From contig DAOUJS010000194.1 in NCBI GenBank assembly GCA_034422355.1, positions 14,733-78,732 on the forward strand: a DNA stretch of 64,000 bases, in the 5' to 3' direction. The translations under genes and the position numbers were made by a program. The stretch's first letter is position 1. Every line of letters begins with the position of its first letter. Shown here one piece after another: positions 32,681-41,481 of this stretch. This stretch comes from CATOSP01 sp034422355. GTDB lineage: Bacteria > Chloroflexota > Dehalococcoidia > Lucifugimonadales > UBA3495. A model generated the notes under the pieces. The model was not told where the DNA came from, searched no databases, and saw nothing but the letters and a program-made list of their open reading frames with translations.

Positions 32681-33766
32681 TTATTCGGGGACCAGGTCTC
32701 CGACCTTGGGCATTACCTCCTGGGCCAGCAGCTTCATGGACTTTTCCCAGCCGGCCTGGTCTTCCATGTAGTCGTAGATCAAGACCAGCAGGGTGCCGAA
32801 GCCGCCGGACATGTCGTACAGGCGCCTGAGCTTGGCCTCGACGGTTGCGGGGGAGCCGACCATCCACTGGTGCTCGGCCAGGTACTCTGGAGTCACCTGC
32901 TCGTCGGGTACGCTGGGGTCGTGCTTGAAGGTCTTGAGCAGATCGAAGTTCTCAAACAGGGGGATGAGGTAGTCTCGCCACACCCGGCCCAACATCCCGT
33001 TGACGCTCTTCTCCCATGCCTCATCGTCGGAGTCGGCGATGAACACGTCCCGGACGATGCGCCACTCTTTGCGCGACGGGGTTAGACCAGACCGGGACGC
33101 GCCCTCGGACACGGACTCCCAGTGGCTGGCGATGTATTCGGCGTTCAGGCCGAGACTCATGGGGATGAAACCCCGTTCCCCGGCTATCTTCAGCGTCTCA
33201 GAGGCAATGCTGGCTGCCGCGACGCCGATGGGCGGGTAGGGCTTCTGGTAGGGGTTGAGGAAGTAGCGGAGGAAGCCGTACATTTCCTCCGGTATGTTGA
33301 CGTTCCAGTATTTGCCCTTGTACTCGAAGGGTCCTGTGTTCTGCCATATCTTGAGGATGATGTCCAGGGACTCACGGGTCATGTCCCGGTGCTGCCCGCC
33401 CGTGCCGTCTACGTCGAAGAGCGCGTAGTCGCTGGGGAGACCACCGGAGCCTATGCCAAACATGAACCGGCCCTGGGCCATGTGGTCGAGGTAGGCAACC
33501 CGGTGGGCAAGCTCCGCCGGGTGGTGGTAGGGGAGAAGGTGGACGCCGGTGGCCAGTTTGATGTTCTTCGTCCGCGTCAACGCCTGGGCGATCATGAGGT
33601 CGGGCGCGGGGATCGGCTCCCAGGGGCTGGTGAAATGCTCCCCGATCCATGCTTCGTCGAAGCCGAGCTCGTCGGCCAGGGCGAGGCAGTCCAGGTCCCA
33701 CTCGTGGGCTGTGTATATGTCCCGTTCCGGGGGGTGGGAGGGCATCATAAACAGACCGTACTTCAT
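32681..33766 (-). CDS. Luciferase-like flavin-dependent monooxygenase
   Basis: A 361-residue LLM enzyme related to that at 11651-12820: shared Asp-Glu-Ala-Trp-Ile-Gly-Glu-His, Leu-Pro-Tyr-His-His-Pro-Ala and Phe-Gly-Ile-Gly-Ser-Gly-Gly-Leu-Pro-Ser-Asp. The longer insert with Phe-Leu-Asn-Pro-Tyr-Gln-Lys-Pro-Tyr-Pro-Pro-Ile recalls the limonene/alkanal monooxygenase branch. The ATG at 33766 follows AAGGAG by six bases; the frame upstream to 33838 lacks support. Uses reduced flavin and oxygen; substrate unknown. Confidence 0.85.
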   Translation of the reverse strand: MKYGLFMMPSHPPERDIYTAHEWDLDCLALADELGFDEAWIGEHFTSPWEPIPAPDLMIAQALTRTKNIKLATGVHLLPYHHPAELAHRVAYLDHMAQGRFMFGIGSGGLPSDYALFDVDGTGGQHRDMTRESLDIILKIWQNTGPFEYKGKYWNVNIPEEMYGFLRYFLNPYQKPYPPIGVAAASIASETLKIAGERGFIPMSLGLNAEYIASHWESVSEGASRSGLTPSRKEWRIVRDVFIADSDDEAWEKSVNGMLGRVWRDYLIPLFENFDLLKTFKHDPSVPDEQVTPEYLAEHQWMVGSPATVEAKLRRLYDMSGGFGTLLVLIYDYMEDQAGWEKSMKLLAQEVMPKVGDLVPE

Positions 33767-34027
33767 TGCCCGCTCCTTGATTGCTGCGTTGGGTCTTGCG
33801 TTGGGTCCATCGTCTTTGCCACGGATACTACTCCCCACTCTGCCAATCGTCCAGTGCCATTACGAAAAATTGCTTCCTGATAGGCTGATTTCGCAGTACA
33901 CTTGTTGGGGCAAAAGCAAATCAGGGCGGCCCGTGGCGCTGGGAAGTTGTCCTCGGCCCTTCGGGCGGGTAGTAGTGAGATTCCAGGCAGTGGTGATATT
34001 CGTAGTGGTGAGATTCATGGATAGCAC

Positions 34028-35329
34028 ATGTTGACCGGGCAGCGCTGGGCAGCCGGGTCGTTGAGGAAGGCCACGGGAGCCTTCTATGGCTGGTGGCTGA
34101 CCGGAGTGGCGGCGTTCATTATGATCCTCGGCAGCGTGCCGATGTTCCAGGGGATGCCGGCCTGGTTCATCGTGCTCGAGCGGGAGTTCGTTTGGAGTCG
34201 TGCCCAGCTTTCCCTTGCCTTCTCCTTCACGAGGGTCGAGGGGACGATCATGGGGCCGGTGGCCGGTTACCTGGTGGACAGGCTGGGGCCCCGGAAGATG
34301 GTGCTTTTGGGGATGCCCCTGCTGGGAACCGGGTTCCTGCTGTTCAGCCAGATTCAGCACCTCTGGCAGTTCTATGGGGCCTTCGTGGTGATGAGCATGG
34401 GGGCCGGGCTTGGCACATGGCTGCCGATGATGACGGTATTGAACCACTGGTTTCTGCGGCGGCGGTCCCTGGCTATGGCGTTGGCGATGGAAGGGTTCGC
34501 CCTGGGGGGAATCGTTCTCGTCCCCGCGCTGGCCTGGGCCGTGGACCCCGACGTGCCGGGCAGACTGGGCTGGAGGCTGACATCCGCCGGCATTGGAATT
34601 GCAATCATCGTCCTGGCGTTCCCAATCTCCCGGCTGGTCCGTGACCGTCCGGAGCAGTACGGGCTGCACCCGGACGGTGAGCAGTCAAGCCCCGCGGCAG
34701 TATCGGGCCGGCCCTCGGCTGCCGGTAACCTCCCCGATTACACCTGGCAGATGGCGCTGCGCACCGGGACTTTCTGGCTCATCACCATTGGCCACGCCTG
34801 CTCATCAATAGTTATCGTGACGTTGATGGTGCATCTTGGGCCAATGCTGGACGACCGGGGATTCTCGCTACAGACGGTGGGTTGGGTGGTGGCCACATAC
34901 ACGGGAGTCGGGGCGATATTCACCCTGATCGGAGGCTACGTGGGAGACCGCGTATCCATCCGGTTGGCCCTGTTTGCCTTCTCGGTAGTGCAGTCGGCGG
35001 CGGTCGTGGTGCTGCTGGTGGCGCACACGGAGCTGCTGGCGTACATTTTCGCGGTGCTTCTGGGGATCGGGTTCGGGGGCAGGACGCCGTTGACGACGGC
35101 GATACGCGGAGCCTACTTCGGACGGCGGGCCTTCGCCAGCATTACCGGCGTGTCGATGATCCCGATGAACATACTGCTGCTGGTTGCGCCGCTGTTCGCC
35201 GGGATCATGTTCGACCAGAGGGGCAGCTATACAGTCCCATTCCTGGCGGTGGCGATTGTCAGCTTTTTCGGGGCTGCGATGTTCCTGCTGCTGCGGGAGC
35301 CGCCTTCTTCTGCCGACAACAACCATTAA
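34028..35329 (+). CDS. MFS transporter, monocarboxylate/oxalate-type
   Basis: A 433-residue twelve-helix carrier, paralog of 2405-3796 with long shared stretches (Phe-Tyr-Gly-Trp, Leu-Gly-Thr-Trp-Leu-Pro-Met-Met-Thr-Val-Leu-Asn, Gly-His-Ala-Cys, Thr-Thr-Ala-Ile-Arg-Gly). The MFS loop is Asp-Arg-Leu-Gly-Pro-Arg-Lys. Divergent from the monooxygenase at 32681-33766, with which it may share a 260-base control region. Probable organic-acid uptake; substrate unknown. Confidence 0.87.
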   Translation: MLTGQRWAAGSLRKATGAFYGWWLTGVAAFIMILGSVPMFQGMPAWFIVLEREFVWSRAQLSLAFSFTRVEGTIMGPVAGYLVDRLGPRKMVLLGMPLLGTGFLLFSQIQHLWQFYGAFVVMSMGAGLGTWLPMMTVLNHWFLRRRSLAMALAMEGFALGGIVLVPALAWAVDPDVPGRLGWRLTSAGIGIAIIVLAFPISRLVRDRPEQYGLHPDGEQSSPAAVSGRPSAAGNLPDYTWQMALRTGTFWLITIGHACSSIVIVTLMVHLGPMLDDRGFSLQTVGWVVATYTGVGAIFTLIGGYVGDRVSIRLALFAFSVVQSAAVVVLLVAHTELLAYIFAVLLGIGFGGRTPLTTAIRGAYFGRRAFASITGVSMIPMNILLLVAPLFAGIMFDQRGSYTVPFLAVAIVSFFGAAMFLLLREPPSSADNNH

Positions 35330-35349
35330 AATGAGTGGTGAAATGAGCG

Positions 35350-35384
35350 GGCGGCGGCCGGTTTCCTATAGCCCGGCCGCCGCC
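35350..35384. terminator. GC-rich hairpin between convergent genes
   Basis: 12-base stem GGCGGCGGCCGG / CCGGCCGCCGCC (35350-35361 with 35373-35384), loop of 11 bases, then TGTTCT. It separates the MFS gene from the convergent thioredoxin-like gene. Confidence 0.7.
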
Positions 35385-35429
35385 TGTTCTGTAAGCGGGT
35401 ACTCTGAGGGGTGCTCTGTGGGGTCGTAG

Positions 35430-36014
35430 CTAGGAGATGCTGCGGGCCAGCAGGTCCCTGATCTCGGTTACGGTCATGTCCTGCCAGAACCTCGCGCGGG
35501 CCGCGGTCCTCGCCCTGCGCTCCCGGCCAAACTCCTGGTCTGTGATGTCCGGGTTCTCGGCGCGGATGTCCTTCTCGATCTGCTCCATCTCCTGCTCGGC
35601 GATCTCCGGCCGCTCGATCCAGTGGCAGATGTACTCGTGGTCCTTGGTGTAGAAGACGGCGGTGGGTATGGACATCCACTGCCCGTTCTTCAGGAACTCG
35701 TTCATAATGTCGTGGTTCTCGTCCCTGGGGAATACGACCATGCGCATCCCGGACGCCTCGGACATCCGGGCGAGCACGGGCAGACCCCGGATCACGTCTC
35801 CGCACCAGTCTTCGCCCAGCACCAGCATCTTGGCCGGGCCGTTGGTCTTGCCAACCAACTCCTTGAGCGCCGCTGCGTCCTCGGCGGTGACGCTGAAATT
35901 GTTGTAGAACTCCTCGAACCGTGCCTTGTTGACCTTGATCTGGCCCATGTACGTCTCGTAGCTGACTCCCTGTTCAAACCGCTCGGGAGTTACCACGCTT
36001 GCCTGCTGGGTCAT
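35430..36014 (-). CDS. Thioredoxin-fold protein with a single active-site Cys
   Basis: A 194-residue soluble protein of the thioredoxin-like group often annotated as thioredoxin family. The strand Met-Leu-Val-Leu-Gly-Glu-Asp-Trp-Cys71-Gly-Asp-Val matches the position of the Trp-Cys-x-x-Cys motif but has only the first Cys. The cis-Pro is probably in Ser-Ile-Pro-Thr-Ala-Val-Phe. With one Cys it may act by glutathionylation-type chemistry or as a binding protein. AGGAGG precedes the ATG. The next gene upstream on the strand is the glutaredoxin-like gene, 101 bases away. Confidence 0.75.
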   Translation of the reverse strand: MTQQASVVTPERFEQGVSYETYMGQIKVNKARFEEFYNNFSVTAEDAAALKELVGKTNGPAKMLVLGEDWCGDVIRGLPVLARMSEASGMRMVVFPRDENHDIMNEFLKNGQWMSIPTAVFYTKDHEYICHWIERPEIAEQEMEQIEKDIRAENPDITDQEFGRERRARTAARARFWQDMTVTEIRDLLARSIS

Positions 36015-36115
36015 GTTTGCTCCTCCTGTCGCGTTTGGTTATTTTCCTGTGTGCGCAATCGGTATGTTCCGGTTATGGTGCGAATGAACGGACCCACGGC
36101 CCGTCAGCCGATTTC

Positions 36116-36343
36116 TCAACCGGTGCGCCCTTCAAAGCCGATTTCCACCCGCCCATCAGGGTACAGGATAATGGGCACCGTATCGCCGTAGTCCAGGGCC
36201 TCGTCCAGGGTGTCCTGGCTCTGGTCGACGCGCCGCTCCTCGTACTCGATGCCCTGTCTGGCCCAGGAACTGCGCAGGTGGTCGCAGGCAGGACACACGG
36301 TCAGAGTGTAGACAATTGGAATAGCCGCTGGAATGGCCGCCAT
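36116..36343 (-). CDS. Glutaredoxin-like protein
   Basis: A 75-residue glutaredoxin-type protein. The redox motif is Cys17-Pro-Ala-Cys20 after a short strand (Ile-Val-Tyr-Thr-Leu-Thr-Val), and the Thr-Val-Pro-Ile-Ile cis-Pro strand follows. GGAGG precedes the ATG. It may work with the thioredoxin-like protein downstream on the same strand in thiol-disulfide exchange. Confidence 0.8.
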   Translation of the reverse strand: MAAIPAAIPIVYTLTVCPACDHLRSSWARQGIEYEERRVDQSQDTLDEALDYGDTVPIILYPDGRVEIGFEGRTG

Positions 36344-36589
36344 AAACTACCTCCGCCTGACAATTTGCGCCATTCTACAACGCCGATGGTGCCATGTCAT
36401 CCGGGCCGGGGTGGTCTGCTTGTTCCCCCGCCCGGCCCCGGATATAATTGCGCTGCCGCTGATTCCCGGCTGGCGGCCGGGACCGGCAGCAAACCGGCGG
36501 CAACTGGGAAAATCAGTCCGCGATGCGGGTCCTCAGCGGCCGTACCGGCCCCGTACCAGGTATGGGGCGACGTTCTTAGTGGAGGCAGC

Positions 36590-36922
36590 ATGATTGCGCT
36601 GATAGTTACGATCCAGATACAACCGGACAAGAAGGAAGCATTTATGGCGTCGCTGCACGGGGACGCGGTAGGCTCGAACAACGATGAGCCGGGCTGCTAC
36701 CGTTTCGATGTGCTACAGGACAACGACGACCCCAACACCATTCACCTTTACGAGATCTACCACGATGAGGCTGCTGTCGAAGCCCACCGCGCCGCTCCCC
36801 ACTACCTGAAGTGGCGGGAGGAAGTGGCAGACTGGTTCGCGGCGGAGACGGTCAGGCGCCTGGCGACCCCGGTCTACCCGCCGGAAGGGAAATGGCGGAA
36901 GCGGCCTCCGGTCGAGGACTAG
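36590..36922 (+). CDS. Antibiotic-biosynthesis-monooxygenase (ABM) family protein
   Basis: A 110-residue ferredoxin-fold protein of the ABM/YgiN type: Ile-Gln-Ile-Gln-Pro-Asp-Lys-Lys-Glu-Ala-Phe, Glu-Pro-Gly-Cys-Tyr-Arg-Phe-Asp-Val, Ile-His-Leu-Tyr-Glu-Ile-Tyr and His-x-x-Ala-Pro-His-Tyr. Relatives oxidise quinols or act on autoinducer-2 without a cofactor. The start at 36590 is set by GGAGG at 36581-36585; the much longer frame upstream is not coding. Confidence 0.82.
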   Translation: MIALIVTIQIQPDKKEAFMASLHGDAVGSNNDEPGCYRFDVLQDNDDPNTIHLYEIYHDEAAVEAHRAAPHYLKWREEVADWFAAETVRRLATPVYPPEGKWRKRPPVED

Positions 36923-36950
36923 ACAAGTGTAACCAGGCCGGACAGGCTGG

Positions 36951-38285
36951 TCAGGGCAACGGCCGCCGTTCCAAGACGCGCCTGAATGCGTCGAGGAAGG
37001 CGGCTATCTCTTTGTCACCGAGGCATGTGGAAAGCGCGCCGACCAGGTTGGGAGCAATCAGTATTCCCTCGTTGAGCAGTCCCAGGAATACGTGGGCCCG
37101 CAGGTCGCGGTCGGTGGCGGCCAAATCGCGGTAGTTGTGTATCTCCCCCCCGTTGAAGTGGATGCCAAAGAGAGACCCGAGCCCGGTTACCTGGACCGGC
37201 ACCTCCAGTTCATCGCACACCTGCCGGATGCCCTGGCGCAGCTTCTCGGTCATCTCGGCCAGGCTGCGGTATACACTATCGTCCAGGTGCTCCATCGTTA
37301 CTGCGCCCGCGAGCATGGTCACGGGGTTGGCGTTGAAGGTGCCGGCATGGGAAACCCTGGGACCCTTGGTGGGGTCGTAGAGGTCCATGATGTCCTTGCG
37401 GCCGCCGAAGGCCCCCACTGCGAACCCGCCGCCGATTATCTTGCCCAGTGAGGTCATGTCCGGGGTTACGCCGTAGTATTGCTGGGAGCCTCCGGGAGCC
37501 ACGCGGAAGCTGATTACCTCGTCGAATATCAGGACTACGCCATTGGCCTCGGTGAACTCCCGGAGCATGGTCAGGTACTCCGTGGTGGCGGGCAACATGC
37601 CCACGGAACCCATGACCGGCTCGATTATAACGGCGGCAAGCTCGTCCTTGTTCTCTTCCAGGATCCGCCGTGACGCCGCGACTTCGTTGAACGGTATGAT
37701 TACCACCTGGTCCAGGACCCCCTCGGCCAGGCCATCGCTGGCCGCGACCGGCTGGGGGCGGTCAGGGTCGCCTGCCTTGGATACGTCTACGCGGACACTC
37801 ACCGTCACCGCGTCGTGGGTGCCGTGATAGCCGCCCTCTACCTTGGCGAATTTGCTTTTCCCGGTGTAGGCGCGGGCGGCTCGGATGGTGTTCAGGGTGG
37901 CCTCGGTGCCGGAGTTGGTGAACCTCACCAGGTCGAAGCTGGGGATGCGCTCGCAGAGCAGGCGGGCCAACCTTACCTGGTGCTCATTGGGCGCGTTGTA
38001 GGCTACGCCCCGGGAAAGCTGCTCGGTTACCGCTTCCATCACCGGGGGGAAGGCGTGGCCGAGGATCATGGTAGTCATGGTGTTAATGAAGTCGGTGCGC
38101 TCGTTGCCGTCGGCATCCACGGTCCTGTTGCCCGATGCTTCGGTCAGGAATATAGGGTACGGGTCCCAGAAGATGGAGTTGCGGCTGTCTCCCCCTGGCA
38201 GGTACTCGGTTGCGGTCTGCCATTTGGCCTTGGAACCGGGGGTCAGTTCCAGGTAGCGGGCAAGTTCGTCAGTCTCGGACGGCAC
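36951..38285 (-). CDS. Class III aminotransferase, glutamate-1-semialdehyde aminomutase-like
   Basis: A 444-residue PLP enzyme. The Schiff-base Lys is Lys282 (Ser-Leu-Gly-Lys-Ile-Ile-Gly-Gly-Gly), Asp255 in Ile-Phe-Asp-Glu-Val binds the pyridine ring, and Ser-Gly-Thr-Glu-Ala holds the phosphate. The layout matches HemL, which makes 5-aminolevulinate, but the N-terminal part and the lack of other haem genes make a catabolic aminotransferase or aminomutase paralog equally possible. The start is GTG at 38285 with AGGAGG eight bases upstream. Confidence 0.82.
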   Translation of the reverse strand: MPSETDELARYLELTPGSKAKWQTATEYLPGGDSRNSIFWDPYPIFLTEASGNRTVDADGNERTDFINTMTTMILGHAFPPVMEAVTEQLSRGVAYNAPNEHQVRLARLLCERIPSFDLVRFTNSGTEATLNTIRAARAYTGKSKFAKVEGGYHGTHDAVTVSVRVDVSKAGDPDRPQPVAASDGLAEGVLDQVVIIPFNEVAASRRILEENKDELAAVIIEPVMGSVGMLPATTEYLTMLREFTEANGVVLIFDEVISFRVAPGGSQQYYGVTPDMTSLGKIIGGGFAVGAFGGRKDIMDLYDPTKGPRVSHAGTFNANPVTMLAGAVTMEHLDDSVYRSLAEMTEKLRQGIRQVCDELEVPVQVTGLGSLFGIHFNGGEIHNYRDLAATDRDLRAHVFLGLLNEGILIAPNLVGALSTCLGDKEIAAFLDAFRRVLERRPLP

Positions 38286-38341
38286 GATGCGTACCTCCTG
38301 GTAATTTACCGAAGTGGAGAACGGTTTGCTGCCTTTGCAGG

Positions 38342-39616
38342 CTATGCCAGGGCCGCGGGTTCGGGAGCCGCGGAAACGACCCTGGGGAAATAGAGTCTCC
38401 GCAGGGGACTTACGCCGACGCTCACCAGGATTACCACGATGAGAATCAGGCCTCCTACAGCCATGACCAGAGAAGCATTGAAGATGTCGGCCACCATTGC
38501 GCTTAGCCAGTTGCTGATCGCCATGCTGCCGCCTACGTGCATGGAGTATACCCCGGATACGCGGCCGCGTACTCTGTCGTCGGTCATGCTCTGGATGATG
38601 GCGTGGCTGATGGTCATGAACCCGGACTGGTTCACGCCCATTGAGATGGCCGCGAGCACGGACAGCCACGGGACAGTGGTCAACGCCATGATGATGGGAC
38701 CGAGTGCGCTGGTGATGCCAAACAATAAGAACAGGTATCCGCGCAGTTTGACGCTATGCACCCCGGCGATGAAGATCGACGCTGCCAGCGCGCCTCCGCC
38801 TACGGCGCCCATCAGGTAGCTGACGCCGATGGCGCCGGATCCCAGCTTCTCAACGGAAATGCCGGGCAATATCGCCTCGTAGGACATCACCAACGAGCAG
38901 TGGGCGAGGACCAGCATGACCATTGCCAGAAGCTGGGGCTGCCCGTATACATATTCGAACCCGGCCACGAGGTTCTGGAAGAAGCCGCGCCTACGGTCAA
39001 TTTCGCCCGTGGACCGGGTGGCGATCCTGTACACCTGCACCAGGCCAATGAGATAGAAGAGACTGCACATCCAGAAGGCCGCTCCCATGCCGAACAGTTC
39101 GAGCAAGGGTATTATGGCGATTGGCCCCACCAGCCGGGAACCTTGCTGGGTGGCCTGGTTCAGGGCGATGCCGTTCAGCAGCCGGTCTTCGGGCAGCAGG
39201 TTGGGAATCAGGGACTGGGTGATGGTCATCTGGGCCGAGCGGAGAGTGCCGTTAACGAGCGACAGGGCCAGCAACACCCACAGGCCCGCTGCTCCGCCGA
39301 AGATCCCGGTCATCACCAGCCCGGCCAGCACTACGTTGTGAATCAGGTTCAGGGTGTAGGTCCATTTGAGGAGCCCCGCTCGGTCGAACTTGTCGGCCAG
39401 GAACCCAAGCAGGGGAGTGGAGAAGAGTCTGGGAATCATGGCCGCCAGGGTCACAATTCCACTCCAGGTAAGTCCGCCGGTAATGTCGTAGGCGAGCCAG
39501 CCTCTGGCAACGATGAGCGCCCAGGCTGCGGCTCCGGCGCAGGCATTGGCCGTCCAAAGGGTGCGGTAGTCCTGGAATCGCAGGCCGTCGACGTACCTGT
39601 TGAGCACTCCTAGCAA
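38342..39616 (-). CDS. MFS exporter, EntS-like
   Basis: A 424-residue twelve-helix carrier of the enterobactin-exporter (EntS)/MFS_3 type: Phe-Arg-x-Leu-Trp near the N-terminus, Asp-Lys-Phe-Asp-Arg loop, Asn-x-Ala-Thr-Gln-Gly-Ser after helix 5, and Arg-Gly-Arg-Val-Ser-Gly-Val-Tyr before the late helices. This branch usually exports drugs or siderophores. The start is TTG at 39616, supported by AGGAGG six bases upstream. It follows the aminotransferase promoter side, 56 bases upstream of that gene. Confidence 0.83.
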   Translation of the reverse strand: MLGVLNRYVDGLRFQDYRTLWTANACAGAAAWALIVARGWLAYDITGGLTWSGIVTLAAMIPRLFSTPLLGFLADKFDRAGLLKWTYTLNLIHNVVLAGLVMTGIFGGAAGLWVLLALSLVNGTLRSAQMTITQSLIPNLLPEDRLLNGIALNQATQQGSRLVGPIAIIPLLELFGMGAAFWMCSLFYLIGLVQVYRIATRSTGEIDRRRGFFQNLVAGFEYVYGQPQLLAMVMLVLAHCSLVMSYEAILPGISVEKLGSGAIGVSYLMGAVGGGALAASIFIAGVHSVKLRGYLFLLFGITSALGPIIMALTTVPWLSVLAAISMGVNQSGFMTISHAIIQSMTDDRVRGRVSGVYSMHVGGSMAISNWLSAMVADIFNASLVMAVGGLILIVVILVSVGVSPLRRLYFPRVVSAAPEPAALA

Positions 39617-39806
39617 ACCGCGCCTCCTGACGGCGAGTGGGGAAGGAATGGGCGCATTATAGCAGTGGAGTTCTGACGGTGGTAGTCGGCAGGTTGGGGA
39701 CGTGCCAGACTATGGCTTTCTTGACTGCATACGGGGCCACGGCTAGAATCTCACTCACTCGCCGGCAAGTTACACGGGCCGCATAATCATCCCGACGGCG
39801 GCATCG

Positions 39807-41030
39807 ATGCTCCAAGACGATAACCTCCTCCCTCCTTACCGGGTCCTCGATCTGACCGATGAGAAGGGAGTTTTCTGCGCCAAGCTGCTGGCCGATTACG
39901 GGGCCGACGTGGTGCGCATCGAGCCGCCTTGGGGCGGTCCGGGCAGGTCTCGCGGGCCTTTCGCGGAAGATGTTCCGGACCCGGAGGCAAGCGCCTACTT
40001 TCTTTACTACAACACCAACAAACGCTCCATTACCCTGGACATCGAGACCGAGTCCGGCAGGTCGTTGCTGCGGCGGTTGGCGGCGACGGCGGATGTTCTG
40101 GTGGAGAGTCTTCCGTTTGGCTACTTGGAAGGTCTCGGCCTGGGGTACGAGTCGCTGCGGGTGGCTAATCCCCGGCTGGTGATGGCATCCATCAGCCCCT
40201 TTGGGCAATCAGGGCCTTGGAATGGCTACAAGTCTTCCGACCTCATTGCGCTGGCCGCCAGCGGATACATGCAGATTACCGGGGAGCCTGATGGTCCTCC
40301 GATGCGGCAGGGCAACGAGCAGTCTCACTTCCCTGGCTCCCAGCACGCAGCGGTGGCGATCATGGGGGCGCTCTACTACCGGGATATGCTCTCTGGTGAG
40401 GGCCAGTACATCGACGTGTCCCTGCAGGAAGCATTGATCACCTACTACACTGACGCCCACCCTGCCCTGGCGTGGATGCAGCTTGGGGAGAACGTGACCC
40501 GCGTCGGGACCAACTCGACCCTGGTGGTGCCGCTGGGGGCGTTTCCCTGCCAGGACGGTTGGATTTCGGCGGGCATCATCACTCCCCGGGAGTGGGATGC
40601 TCTGGCCGAGTGGATATATGAGGTAACCGGCAACGAGGAAATTCTGAACGAGCAGTACCGGGGCGGCAACCAGGACCGCGCTCCCCACATCGACATTCTG
40701 ACTGCCATGTTCATCGACTTTTCCAGCCGCTTTACCGCTGACGAGTTGTTCCACGAGGGGCAAAGGCGGAACCTGGTTTTCCTGCCGGTGACGGACGTGT
40801 CAGACCTGTTGCAGGATCCGCAACTGGAGGCCAGCCATACTTGGACCGAGATGGAACATCCCGTTGCGGGACGGCTAAAGTACCCCCTGGGCGTGTTCGA
40901 CATTGAGGGCGTGACCCCGTCCGGTAGTCCGGCCCCACTGTTGGGACAACACAACCGGGACATATACTGCGGCGAGTTGGGACTGACCGGGCAGGAACTG
41001 GCGGAGCTTAGGGAAAGTGGTGCAATCTAG
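39807..41030 (+). CDS. CaiB/BaiF-family CoA-transferase
   Basis: A 407-residue class III CoA-transferase or racemase. Family features: Leu-Leu-Ala-Asp-Tyr-Gly-Ala-Asp-Val-Val-Arg-Ile-Glu-Pro-Pro, Tyr-Asn-Thr-Asn-Lys-Arg-Ser-Ile-Thr-Leu-Asp, and Ser-Pro-Phe-Gly-Gln-Ser-Gly-Pro. The position of the catalytic Asp of formyl-CoA transferase appears as Glu in Val-Ser-Leu-Gln-Glu-Ala, so assignment as transferase versus racemase is open. It precedes a second CaiB gene, with a small protease-like gene between. Confidence 0.82.
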   Translation: MLQDDNLLPPYRVLDLTDEKGVFCAKLLADYGADVVRIEPPWGGPGRSRGPFAEDVPDPEASAYFLYYNTNKRSITLDIETESGRSLLRRLAATADVLVESLPFGYLEGLGLGYESLRVANPRLVMASISPFGQSGPWNGYKSSDLIALAASGYMQITGEPDGPPMRQGNEQSHFPGSQHAAVAIMGALYYRDMLSGEGQYIDVSLQEALITYYTDAHPALAWMQLGENVTRVGTNSTLVVPLGAFPCQDGWISAGIITPREWDALAEWIYEVTGNEEILNEQYRGGNQDRAPHIDILTAMFIDFSSRFTADELFHEGQRRNLVFLPVTDVSDLLQDPQLEASHTWTEMEHPVAGRLKYPLGVFDIEGVTPSGSPAPLLGQHNRDIYCGELGLTGQELAELRESGAI

Positions 41031-41094
41031 GGATATAGCGCGAAACTCTGGCTTATTGGTGAGGACCGGGCAGGAACGACACTGAGGAGGCGGG

Positions 41095-41481
41095 ATGTCC
41101 AGAATAGTCAGGCAGATTGAAGTTGAAGGGCGGACGCTAAATGCCATGTTCGATACGGGGGCTGTACGTTCATACGTGACTCGTGAGGCACACCCCGGAG
41201 TCGGCCTGTCTCGCAGAACTGCGCCGGTCATGGTCGGCCTTGGAGGAAGCGAAAGGCGTTTGGACGAACGCTGCGACTTCGCGGCAACAATCCAGGGGCT
41301 AGAATTTGACATCACCGCATACGTCATTGATGAATCGATTGAGACGGAGTTTGGTCAGATAGACGTCATCGTTGGCGCACTGACGATGGAAGAATGGTGG
41401 ATAACGTTGGACCCGGCGAACAACGAAATGGACTTGTCCATGCTGCGTCGGCGGGAATTCACTGAGTTGGTCGAATGGTAG
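41095..41481 (+). CDS. Retropepsin-like aspartic protease fold protein
   Basis: A 128-residue protein with one aspartic-protease motif: Ala-Met-Phe-Asp20-Thr-Gly22 followed by Ser-Tyr-Val, and later Val-Ile-Val-Gly-Ala-Leu-Thr-Met, matching the flap and second hydrophobic-hydrophobic-Gly of retroviral-type proteases, which work as homodimers. GAGGAGG precedes the ATG. It overlaps the next CoA-transferase gene by seven bases, so the two are translated together. No signal peptide. Target unknown. Confidence 0.75.
   Translation: MSRIVRQIEVEGRTLNAMFDTGAVRSYVTREAHPGVGLSRRTAPVMVGLGGSERRLDERCDFAATIQGLEFDITAYVIDESIETEFGQIDVIVGALTMEEWWITLDPANNEMDLSMLRRREFTELVEW

Noticed and set aside
35999..36589. 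Upstream extension of the ABM-family gene
   Set aside because: Overlaps the glutaredoxin-like gene on the other strand and lacks a ribosome site; GGAGG fixes the start at 36590.
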